A stretch of DNA of 64,000 nucleotides from Rhypophila decipiens (taxonomy: Eukaryota > Ascomycota > Sordariomycetes > Sordariales > Naviculisporaceae): contig MU858047.1 in assembly GCA_033297075.1 (NCBI GenBank), positions 186,001 to 250,000 of the forward strand, read 5' to 3'. Below are positions 11,474 through 22,604 of this stretch, piece by piece (the stretch's first letter is position 1; the number at the start of each line of letters is the position of its first letter). The notes under the pieces were generated by a model. The model did no database searches, had not been told where the DNA came from, and saw nothing but the letters and a program-made list of their open reading frames with translations. The translations under genes were made by a program, and so were the position numbers.

Positions 11474-14400
11474 GTCGTCGCGCGGGGTGGTCAACTGCCT
11501 TCCTCTTCAAGGCGGGGATGAGTTGAAAATAACTCGTCAGGTCTTCGTGCCCGGTGATCTGGGAAATGAATGAGACTATGATATTTGTAAGTGCGGGCAA
11601 GGAAAACCTTAAACAAAGCCACATACCGAAATTCCGTTTGTGAGTGTAATTTTGTTACCAAGCAAATATGATGCTTATGCTGTCCCACTAAACCCAGTTC
11701 CCGGTGTGAAAGAGAAAGAGGGGATGAACTGTTTGATAAGAGAATTTCACCGAGATTTTTTTTCCTGTTTTAATCTTGAAAGAATGAGCGTGTGCCAACT
11801 TTCATCGAGAAAGAGTGAACGATGATGACGGTTACACTCTTTGGAGATGATTGGTAGATCAACCCCTAGCTGATATCCGTAGGGGAGGTACTGTACGTTC
11901 GACGTGATGGGGAGTTGACCGTCGAGTTTCAGGGGATGAAACACCACACAACCATGGCACCGCCGTCCACCCGCACCTTCCCAGATCGATCTTAGACACC
12001 CGCATCTTGGAGTTGCTGTCTGCCAAAATTTACACCCATAGGGATACCTAAATCACAAGGAAATAATCACCTCTCTCTCTCATAAACATTAACACATTCT
12101 TTCATGTTGTGGTCTTGCAACTGAGTGGGAGGCATAGAGCAGCAGATCTGCGATGAGCAGCTGGGTTGCCGTCATCGGGTTTGCTCGCAGCCCACTACGG
12201 CACGGGTCCCCTAACTAGCAAGTTTAGCGCTATTTCCCAGTTCTTGGACTGCAACTGTGAAACACTGCCCGAGCTGTCCAATCCCTTGGGATGTGAAGAT
12301 ATGGCAGGAGGGAAATAAAGAGGATGACCGGTAATAAAGAGATGTTGGAATGAAATAATCTGACAAGGCTGAGAATGGACGGAAATATCCCGGGGCTTCG
12401 ATATCTGGCTATCCGGGCAAGAAATGCATGGCCGGAACCCGCCGAAATTCCTTGCAGTAAAGTTTTATTGCGAATAGCTTCAAATATACACACCATGACA
12501 TTCTTTCGTATGATTGGAAGTTACAAGAAGTAAAATACTCTCGTATTGTAATTACTAATCCATAACCTGGCGTCAGAGGCAAATATTCTTGTCTTTCCAG
12601 GTTGATAAGATATAAGACATTATGAGAGTAGGACTCGTCCATCCCAAGAGAACGACTAGAATCTAGACCGTAAATTGTAAGTTAATATGTTGGGATTGTC
12701 GCGTTCTACTACTTGCTTTACTGGCCATAACTACAGGGTAACCAGTGCGTGGGATCAAACGAATTACCGGTACATGGATAAGGTTTAGAGGTAGAGTGAA
12801 ATCCGGCACCCCGGGACTTTCCTCCTGCCGATCCGGAGCCAAAAAACGGGAGGTTGACAATCGCCGATGGGAAATGCGGGCCGCACCGGAAATCTGGGAT
12901 CCGGGATCGGGATAAGCGCAGAACTGCAGGCGCCTGCCACATCTTACCTTGGGTTCATTGGAGGCACATCGAGAACAAGCCTAGATACGGTATCAATCAA
13001 TTCAAGGTAGTTAGATCACGATATTCTTTCTCCGGATGCCTCCGGACTGAACCACTCTGCACACGAGCCTGGTGATGATACGATTCCGACTCGGCCGTGC
13101 AAGGACGCGTGATCGGGCCGAGAGTACTAACATCCCATCCAGCCAAGGGCCAGGGACTCGGACAATTCACGGCTTGCTTTCGATACCTTCCATTGTGGAC
13201 TTGAGTGCCACGACATCTCCGTTCCTTCCTTCCTGGTCGTCCCAATTCTGTAGGCCCATTCTGTCTAAGGCTGTTCCCGTCCTGCGGCGTGTGCAGTATT
13301 GCAGTAGCGCCGCTCGTGGACTTGTCGACTCCTTTCTACAGTAGTAAGGTATGGAACTTGGAGCCCCGATTCGCAGTTGAGACGGATCTTGCATTCCATC
13401 AGCCACCTTTCACGGGTCCTCGTGTGAGGTCCGTTTGGCGTCGAAGTGGCTTGTTCACGTCCATCGCACGAGAAAGGAAACAAGAAAAAGAAATAAAAGA
13501 CAAGAGTCAATACACTTAACTGGTCGACAACAGAACACTGCCCACATCCTCACCGTCTTGGGCATAGAGTTATCGACTCCTTCCCAGGAGGAGTCCGAGA
13601 CTCGGATCCGCATCAACAGTTGGCTGCGAATCGTCAACCCTATTTAGCTAAGTCTCATCACATCTTCCACGTCGGGCTTTGATCTCGAGGCAATGCACAT
13701 CTCACACATATCATGAGGCTGTTACTCCGTAGTCTATCACTTCCAACCACAACTTTTCTGATTCAGATCCTATGCACCTGCAGGTCACCACAAGTAGCTC
13801 TCCGTCCTCCCTCCGTCTTATCGAGACCGTTCCGGGCAAAACGGATGGCACTCGACCCCAGTAATATCCTTGCCGGTATCAAGAGCCCAAAGAGAAGTCA
13901 CTCTCGAGTACCGGTGACCTCGTCGATTTTCCCATCACTTCCGCCTCCCCATCCGGCACCCGGGGATCAACCCGGGCAAGAGCTTGCCGGGATCTCATCC
14001 TCGGGCACAAGGGAATGACTAGCAAATGCGGAAGCTTTGACATCTGCACTCCAAAATCCATACCGCGTATCTTCATCCGTACTATCAAGATCCCTTCTGG
14101 ATGGGGCCTCGATGGACTGATCATCTCCCGATCGATTCTCTACACTCTGCTTGGACGATGGCGGGAGTTGGGTAATAAACTGTGCCCATCGTCTCAACTA
14201 TCATACCCCAGGGTTTGTGGGGAGAAACATTGCTTCTGCTTCACCTCATCTTTGCCTTCGGACAAGTTGCCATTGCTCCTCCATAAGCATTCCCTGTCCC
14301 TCTACGCACCGGCTCTCCGCAGCTCCCATCCTGCCCAGTGGCCACAATACTCCCGGTCAGTTCTTGGCATCCCACCACTTCTTGTTGGTTTCGTCCTCGG

Positions 14401-17359
14401 ATCTCAGTCCCGACTCAGGACGGCCTGGCCCGGTAGCCTGTGGGGGGCTTGGAAATCCCATCATCAGCAGATCAGACCGGACGTACAGTCCAGTCCACAC
14501 CCATTTCGCCTCTACTTCAAACACCTAGCGGTTATATGCCATTTCCAAGCTTACGGCCAGTGAGACGAGGCCGTCCTCCCTTGCTAGCCTCTATGGGACG
14601 ACGGTAGGCCACCAGCTCCGTCAGGGAGGGAGGAATCGCGCCGCTATCAGTCAGCCTGTAAGGAATCCATCACCGTCCTATTCCGTCATCATTACGCCCG
14701 AGAACTCCCCAACTATCTGCACCCGCATATCTGATCCCTACCAGGGCAGTAAAATGTTCATGCAGCCTCAACTTCGTTTGGCTAGCGGATACTTTAGAGA
14801 CCTTCTAGTCTAACCCCCTATGCGTACATACGCAGGTACTTACATCTCCAAACCAACCGCGACCGTCTCATTCTATCATCTTTTCTTCCGTTACGGTGCA
14901 AGGAATGAGATGCAAAACCGGACGAATCCCGGACGAATCCTCCGTATTATAATAGATTTAAATTGTGGGAATATTGGGTCATTGTATCATCCTTTCCACT
15001 GATATCTGCGGTTCTATCTCCGTACATTCGTCCGCAGTATTGCATGTACGTCCAAAACGGTGGAGGAGGATGGAGCTGACATCCGAAGATTGTCTTTTCT
15101 CTCCATCCGTGGGTCGGAAGGCACTCATTACATTGGCAAAGACCAACACGACCACCACTGAATGAAGTAAAGGATTCGTGACATCTTGTTCGTAGGGATT
15201 TAACAATCTTCAATGTATCGAATATACATCTACTTCGCCTTATCAAACCGACTAGGGAGGTCGCTTTGGTAAGTCACAGTTAAGGAAAAGCAAGGCAGAG
15301 TAGGTACTGGACTCCAAAGCAATAATTACCAGTAATAATACACGCCATACAAAGAAAGGGCACACATGGAAGAAATTCATCGCAAAAGAACATTGGATTG
15401 TGGCATTTCATGGACAGGGACAAAAACTGAAGGAATCGGTAAATTTTCTTTTGCCTCTCTACTCTTGGGAAAACAAGAGAAGATGGCCGGATCCCAAAGA
15501 CCCTTCCTTGGCAAGAGAACAAGGTAACTAAGAGAAACGAAAGTGGTATATAATAAAACAAGGCCTCAGTAATGGATAGATATATATAATAACAACGTTT
15601 TCAAGAGAAATGAAACCCCCACAAGAAAGGGGTCGAAGCCGCCAGACATACCACCCTATTAAAGGGTAGTAAAAAAAAACACCGTAAACGAAAGACCAAG
15701 AGTGATTGGGGAAAAAAAAGAAATCGAAGAATTTTCCATCAGTCTAGAGACAGTATCTCTATAATAACGCAACGCGCAAAAGTCATCAGCATCACCGCCA
15801 GCAGGAATCCGTCAAGTATCAAACGTCACAAGGGAATGGATGGAAAAGAAAACAAGAGACCACCAGGCGACCAAAGCACCACAACACCCATCCATAACCG
15901 TCCATGATGGAAGAAAAACACACAAAATCTCCCACCCAACCTAAAACAGAACAGACAGCCGGCCGCGTTTTTCATCCAGATCACATACAAGTACAAACAA
16001 GAAAAAGAAAAAAGAACAAGCACCATCAAAGTTTTGTGTGAGAACAAGAAAATGTTTTTATAAAGGAAAGATATGACCCAGACCCCCAACCGAAAGATCC
16101 AGAGTGAACACCGCAAAGCCCAATTAACCCACCGCCATATCACCAAATGGAGAAACCCAACCAAACACCGAAAAGAAGAAGAGAAAATAAGTAAAACCCT
16201 GAAGAAATCTATCACAGTGGTATCCCCAATCCACTTCCTGACCGGTAGGAAATCGCCCTCCCTACATGGGAGAGAGAGAGAAAGAGTTAACCACAGCAGA
16301 ATGGCCCACACACCACACCCAAGGCAGATGGATAGCCATATACTAAAGTCCTCTCCCAAGTACGATATAGTCCAGTACGTTAACAAAACCGTCCCGGGCA
16401 AGGTTGGTTTCATTAAGTATTAGACTACCCTGTTATGCATCGAACTCAACTGATGCGTTCTTACCCCAGAAAATGTGGGAATACCATGTCCTCCCAAAAA
16501 TTTATCGATAATAGGAAAATGTCGTCACCACAGGGGCCAGAGTCCAGTCGTATTCGTCGCTCGTTGGCTTGACGTTGCGGGCGGAAGGCTGCCAGGTCGA
16601 AAAGGGCTGGGTGAGATCGAAAAGATCACCACCCACCGGTGTGAGCTCGAGAGTGGAGAGGAGCAAAAGCAACTGACCATCCGGCCGGAGATATCGGCTT
16701 CTGTGTTGAGATGAACTGAGGAAAGGGCCAAAAAATAAGACCTGGCGACATCGTGACATCGTGACGTGTGCCGGTTTCTGGCGAGATGAATCATTGCTAT
16801 TCCCAGGCGACATACTGTCATCCCCCGTGATGACGATACCACCCACAGACCCCAGAGAATCTGGACCAAAATAAGATCCCGACAATGAGATAGATAATTA
16901 AGCCGACGAACCGACTAAAGAGCCATAATCTCATGAGCTGGGTGCAGAAACATCCACCATTGTTATTTAAAAAAAAAAAAAAAAAAAAAAAGCAAAGCTT
17001 CGCGGTGGAAGCCGAAAACTGTCGTCAAAAGGATTGTGTTGAAGGAGAAGATTCCAGCAATCTGGTCGCCTATTTGTCTTTTAAAGATTTCTTTTCCTTC
17101 AATAGAGGGGCATTTCCAGAGCTGAGATGTTATACAAAGGGAGCACAATCCTGTAGATGTTCAAAGCTGTTGGGCTCCCCCGGGAATGGAGGAGCCAGAA
17201 GTTGCAACCAACTTCGGCTCATCCAATGCCAAACCTCACCGTATTACTGACATCCCAAAACCGGTTCTGATCAGCGAGCCACTCGCCAACCGATTGCCTA
17301 TACTTCTTCTCATCCGAAGAATGGGATCGAGAAAAAGAGGCGTCAAGATGGCATGAGAT
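11474..17359. other. 5.9-kb region without a recognisable gene
   Basis: This lies between the P450 start and the ORP1-like stop. I found no spliceable gene with known motifs. From about 15,270 to 16,420 the plus strand is strongly A/G-rich (pyrimidine-rich on minus), as in 3' UTRs of minus-strand transcripts. A run of 23 A sits at 16969-16991. Open frames at 14015-14563 (+) and 15826-16413 (-) have no domain and biased composition. Confidence 0.45.
16969..16991 (+). repeat. A23 homopolymer run
   Basis: There are 23 consecutive A on the plus strand, which is T23 on the strand of the ORP1-like gene, about 370 bp beyond its stop codon. It could be a nucleosome-excluding tract or a retroposed poly(A) remnant. 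No target-site duplication was noted. Confidence 0.9.
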
Positions 17360-20300
17360 TTAGGTTTGATCCTGTCCCTCAACCTGAGAGATGCTAGGGA
17401 GAGGTGTCGATTGGTATGGCTGGGTCGAAGTGCGGATGGGTAGATAGGTGCTGTTTTGGGGCTCGTAGTTGCGAGAAGGTGTGACGAAGAGGGGAGTCTC
17501 AGACCGCAACGGAGTTTGGGCAACCGGGGTGCTCAGGTGACGCGTGTGCTTAGCATGGTGACCGTAAGGACCCCGAGTAGGCGTCTGTTGTTGATAAAAT
17601 TGGTGGTAGGGCTGGGGTGTATAGGCTGGCGGATAACCCGGGGTAGTGCTGCTGCTCAAATGACCGGCAGACTGGTATCCCTGGCTGCTAAAGGTATACT
17701 CGGATGTTGGGGTTGTGGTGTAAGCAGAGCCGGTTTGGCGGTAAGGTTGAGTCGGGTAAAAAGATCCGGCGTCAGACTGCGATCTTGCATGCATTGAACG
17801 GGGGTGATAGTTGTTCGGCGAAGGGGTCTCGGGCAAAGGAGCCAGATGCATGCCCATACCGGTGGGAGTGGGAGGAGGGAGAGACCGCATTGGGCTGGAC
17901 ATGATGCCGCCATGACCGAACGCACCAGCATTGGGCCTTGCACGGTGGTCATTAGCAAACCGGCTTTCAAGGTCCTCAATGGTGGATTGACGGCGGCTCA
18001 TGTGCTGCATGGTGGGAACGATATGATCCGGATTGCGAGGGACCATGCTTGGAAGCGGCTCACGGTCGGCGTAATGATATCCTGACCCACTCAGACGCGG
18101 ACGCTTCTCTGCTGGGCTGCCGTACGCATCATTGTGATCGTGATCCCAGTAGCTGGCCGCATCAGGCTGGCTCTCGCGGCGAGGACCCATGTTATAACCC
18201 TCGCCATCTCTGGCCTGACGATGGTGGACGCCCATGGACCGAGACCGTGTGTGGGCCCGAGCTGGTGACCTTCGCTTCGGGGTCCCTCGAGACTTTCTCT
18301 CGTCCTTGATGAGATTGGGGAGGAATTCTATATCCGGGATTGACAAGAGGGCGCCATTCTCAAGTCCTTCTTCGATCTTCTTGACGATATCGAGGATTTC
18401 GTCGCTGCTATAGCCAGTTCCGACTTGAGTCGCAAGCCATTCTGGAAAAGCTCGGCCCTGGACGGTGGCGGTATCAAGGTCGTCATCGTTGGCATCGTTG
18501 GCATAGTATTCATTCTCCTCTTCGTCGGCCTGTCGCTTTCGCTTGGGTTGCTTGTCAAGTCGCTCCTGCTCACGCTTGCGCATGGCGACAGACCAGTCTT
18601 TCATGACATCGGGATGACCGGCCTCCTTGTTCGCATTGCTCCATGCCTGGACGCGGTCGATTTGTGCCCGGATCAGTGTGCACTGCAACTTGGCGTACTC
18701 GACCGCATTACGGTAGCGAGCACGCTGGTAGTGCTTTCTACACACATGAACCCAGATGTGTTCGGGCACAACACGAGTGCAAAGCTTGTTGCGGCCAAAG
18801 AAGTGGGAAATGACTTTCCTAAGCTGAGAACCGGTATTGCAATTCCCGACGAACTCACACTGGGCAACATTGCTGATGAGGGGGGCAATGGTTCCCGTAT
18901 TGGTCTCATTGTCGTTGTTTTCATGGTCTGAAGATGATGAGCCTTGGGCGCTCCCGGCCGCCGAACCACTTGCGGATGGCGGCATTTCAGCCGAGGCAGC
19001 GGCGTCAACTGGCATTATTGCTGGGAAGTCTGGTGCCGAGACCGCGCGCTTGTGAGCTCTTGAAAGGGAGCTTTCGGGTGAGAGAGACGGAGCTTTGAAA
19101 TAAGGATGATCGTCCTGGCGATTGGATGGACTGCAGGCTCAAGTTAGGCGACTGAGGTTCAGACTGGGCCCAAGCCGTGATAGGATTGAGCGAGCGACTG
19201 AAGGAATTGTAAAGGATGCAAAAGTCGCGAAAAAAGAGTGCGTTTGGAAAGACGAGTTGCAAGGGATAGCAGAACGGCAACCAAAAGCAGAGAAGGGGAG
19301 GGTGAAAGATGCAGAGACTTGGATGAGGAGGTGATTGTGTTGCTAGGACGAGTTTTTGTTTTGGGCTCGAGTGCTGGCAATTTTCTCTCTACTGTTTCGT
19401 GCGAAGAAAAAAGAGCGGTCTCAACACTGGGAAAGAACGGAAGGCAGGTGAGAGGGTTTGTGAAAAAAATGGAGGAAGGTGCTCTGGGTGACGACTGCCA
19501 CAATTCGCAGAACACGCCAGCAGATTACCAAGCCACCGAGTTTTGAGAAGAAAAAGTTGAGATGACGGTGCAGTTGACCTCAAAAATCAAGACAGTGCAT
19601 TTTTCCCGGTGGATTGTGACTTTTGATCCCAACTGTGAGTCCAGAAAATGAGGGGGCAGAGGGGGGGTGATGTTCTGCCCAAGAATGGACGAGGACATCG
19701 AGCTCGCAACGCACTTTTTTGCCTGTCAGATAGCACTAGCTGCAGTCTCTGAATGCCAAATTTTGATGCTAGATTCTCTTGAGCGAAATCATTGGCTTGC
19801 GTATGTAAAGTTGGACCCCGGATTGTGTAGAGCCCCTGTGAGGAAGCTCTCTCCACCATGGCGACGACGTCTAAGTCGCGGCTTCTGATTGGTCAGGCTT
19901 GTTGACAGTAGGGGCGGGTCAAGGAGCAACTGGATCGATGTGGGGCTCCTGGGTCAGGGGAAATGAGACCCCTGCACCGGGCACCTCACCGATGACGACC
20001 ACCCTTCCCGCCCCACCAGGTCTTCCCAAGTTCAAGAATCCTATCCGTGACTTGTGCGAAGAGATGTTGAAGAGCAAAGACGGAGTGAATAATACCAGTA
20101 CCAAGACGACACTTGTGAAAGGGATCATGCAATCAAGAGGATTCAGGGGTGCAGCAAGGGAACAAGCCATTCACGACAAAAGACTTGGTCCTCTTTCAAA
20201 TACAAAAATACGGCTCAATGATACAAGAACACTCTGACTGAATGGAGATTTGTGGGTGGGTTTGAAAGGAAAAGTAATGTCGACAAAGTCAAAGAAATCA

Positions 20301-21058
20301 TCATAAAAGATAAATAAATAAATATTTGGCACTCACCTCCCAGTTACCCCTGGCCCACGTCGAATGATAACAGCATCTGATGGCGACCCAGGTCGCCGTG
20401 GCGGGACGGCCTCAGTTGGGCTAACGTCATCGCTAAAGGGAGCGGAATACTTGCGTTGAGTATAAATGACGGGAGCCGAAGGTTTATCGTCGCCCGAGAT
20501 TGAGTGAATCGAGATAGGCGGTGACCGGGCTGGCGCCGACGTCTGATAACCCGGGTTCCCGTTGTCCATTTTTTCGGCCGACATTCTGCCGTTTAATGTG
20601 ATTTCGGTTATGAGATTCGTAAGGGGCTGAAACTCGCTGACGGTGGAAAGGGACGATATGCGAGAATGGGAGACTGAGTTGTTGGAGGAAGCGTACGAGG
20701 AGAGACTGCTTCGGGAGTCGGAGAATTTATGCTTGGGAGACTTTGGACTGGTGGAAGACGACTGGCCATCCGTTGGTGATTCACAGTAGAAAACCGGCCT
20801 GGCTGTGGATGCTGTTTGGATGGCTTTCGTATCGAGCGATAAGGGGAGAGAATAACCACCTGCGTCCCATGGAGTCCTGTTTCTATGGGGCGACCTGGAT
20901 CCGCTCGTCCGTCTGGAAGGTGTTCGGTCAGGTGAAGGCGTAGGAACGGCTGTTGACGCAGCTGTTGTGCCCCCAGTTGCAGAAGGTGTTGAGCTGTCTA
21001 CCGAGTCTCTCCGCTGTAATGCCGCGGAGGACGAATTTAGGAGCGAAGTGACGTCCAT
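17360..21058 (-). CDS. ORP1-like fungal putative regulator, one gene across a 1.2-kb intron
   Basis: Exon 1 is 21058-20337 and exon 2 is 19130-17360 (minus), giving 830 residues. Exon 1 ends in phase 2 at AG/GTGAGT. The acceptor CTGCAG is preceded by CCTAAC and restores ...GVTG-S-PSNRQDDHPYF...HKRAVSAPDF in frame, running open into the second block. The N-terminus starts MDVTSLLN. A conserved module at about 332-404 has Cys/His positions that could bind zinc (CEFVGNC, GRNKLC, HVCRKHYQRARYR), followed by a basic KRKR stretch. The rest is Ser/Pro/Gln-rich and disordered. I recognise the module as the fungal ORP1-like family, whose molecular function I cannot state; nuclear regulation is inferred. 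A probable 73-nt 5' UTR intron (21198-21126, GTAGGT to GCTAAC to ACAG) would remove an upstream in-frame ATG at 21151, supporting the start at 21058. Confidence 0.8.
19131..20336 (-). other. Long (1206-nt) intron of the ORP1-like gene
   Basis: On minus the donor is GTGAGT (20336-20331) and the acceptor CTGCAG ends at 19131, with CTAAC about 12 nt before it. The frame and a family-like sequence across the joint (HKRAVSAPDF shortly after it) support removal. The distal part is pyrimidine-rich on minus and mimics a 5' UTR. Open frames inside, such as 19899-20237 (+), have no recognisable homology. Confidence 0.75.
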
Positions 21059-22576
21059 TGTTGTGGGATTGCCACGAGAAAGGGGCAATCTGGACGCTGA
21101 GGGAACCGGATGACCGGAAACGTATCTGTCTTGTGTTAGCACATGTATCATGTTCGATGACTCGAGGTAGGCCGCAATCTCGGGAAGAATGAACCTACGA
21201 TGTGGATGATCGAGACTGAAGGAAAGTCTCGTCACGAGCCACTTTGGTGTTACAGAGACTCTCGATTAGAGAGGTTTCGCCCTTGACCACCAATCCCCAA
21301 TCACGGGGCGTTGATAACGTTGGAAGTCTCGATCGGTCTGTGGTCCACTGGCAGTCGTTTGCGCGCCTCGATTCCTGAAGTTCCCTTCCGCCCGTGATCG
21401 AATGCCTTCTTCCTTGATTCTACAAGAGTCTCTTGCTTCCAGACCAGCGAGAAATTCCGAACGTCTTTGGGCGCCTGCACACAATGAAGGGCCGAAAAGT
21501 GGAAATAAAGCAGTCTCGTGCGCAACGATAGGTTGCTTTCGATGTCTTCGTTCAGTCTGATGATTCGATGCCCAAATTTCCCTTCTGAATAATTCCAATA
21601 TGTGTTCCTTCGAGCACCAATAAGCCTTCACCCCACGTCAAACTTGAACAATCTCCTGCACTAGTAGTCGTTGCTCCTCGGTGTTATGAGCTATCGTGCG
21701 TGACGAGGTCAGTTGAGCCTAAAGTCGACAGGAACGTTCCAAGGCGATGGCCGTGGGAGAGCCCCGGGCTTATGAAGAGGATACGGAGCTGACAGAATCA
21801 AGCAGGGCACGAGTGGTGATTCCCAAGCCCATCGACGGGATCGACGTTTGAGGTTTGCACTGACAGTACCACGGACGGCTGAAGACACTCGAAACACCAA
21901 CGATCCTGGATTCGGTATGGCCAATGTGATCGGCAACAAAACAACCGTCTGCAAAAAATGCTGTTAATAGCATCGACCGACGCCAGGCGCATAGAAAGGA
22001 AACAAATGATGGCTGCTCGAGCAGCAAGAACGAAACAGAGTGGATAACCAGCCAGTGGAGTTTCGGCCAAAACAAGTCTAGGAAAATGGGAGGGACTGTA
22101 TGAGAACGTGAGGTCGTGAATCGAAGAAAGGAAGGCGGTGGAGAAGGAATGTAGAAGTAGAGTATAGCGTCGTTCCGGGCAAAACACCTCGCTTCGGTGC
22201 TTGCTGCTTGCTATATGGCAGACGTTTGGCTTGGCTGTTGATCTTGGATGAACGAGGACCTGGCAAGAAGGGTCCAGGAAGAAACAAAAGACAAGACGAA
22301 TGACAAGTAAGAGGAAAAGGGGACGATGAAAAGGTATAGGGGAGGGCTGTGCTCCTGATGCATGAATCGAAGCTACCATCCGAAGACAGGCTACGTCTGG
22401 ACTTGGGCCTAAGGCGTGGGAGATGGAGATATCAAGATATGTGAAGCAGACTCAAGGCCAAAAAAGAAAGTCCGGGGTAGCTGGACGGGATGTTATCAGA
22501 CAAGGTGGTGTCGGCCAGGGAGCCATGGATGGCAAAGTCGGTGGAGGCAGCAAGGTGGTCAGCTCCAGGTGCGAGT

Positions 22577-22604
22577 GGGAATGGGAATGGGAATGGGAAT
22601 GGGG
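22577..22604 (+). repeat. GGGAAT tandem repeat with G-quadruplex pattern
   Basis: Five G-tracts of at least three G are separated by AAT loops (22577-22579, 22583-22585, 22589-22591, 22595-22597 and 22601-22604). Regular three-base loops fit the canonical G-quadruplex rule. It lies about 1.5 kb upstream of the ORP1-like start codon, with the G-rich strand as that gene's template. It is not the TTAGGG telomere repeat. Confidence 0.85.

Noticed and set aside
15826..16413. 195-codon minus-strand open frame
   Set aside because: Composition is that of a T-rich untranslated strand (Phe, Leu, Trp, Val runs), with no motif or splice context.
9427..17359. Secondary-metabolite cluster around the P450
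   Set aside because: Neighbours are a membrane protein and a putative regulator; no synthase, transferase or transporter of that kind is adjacent.
17360..19015. ORP1-like block as a separate gene starting at 19015
   Set aside because: The frame is open upstream of that ATG to an acceptor that matches the phase of the donor at 20337. It remains possible only as a short isoform.
22577..22604. Interstitial telomere repeat
   Set aside because: The unit is GGGAAT, not TTAGGG, and there is no extended array.
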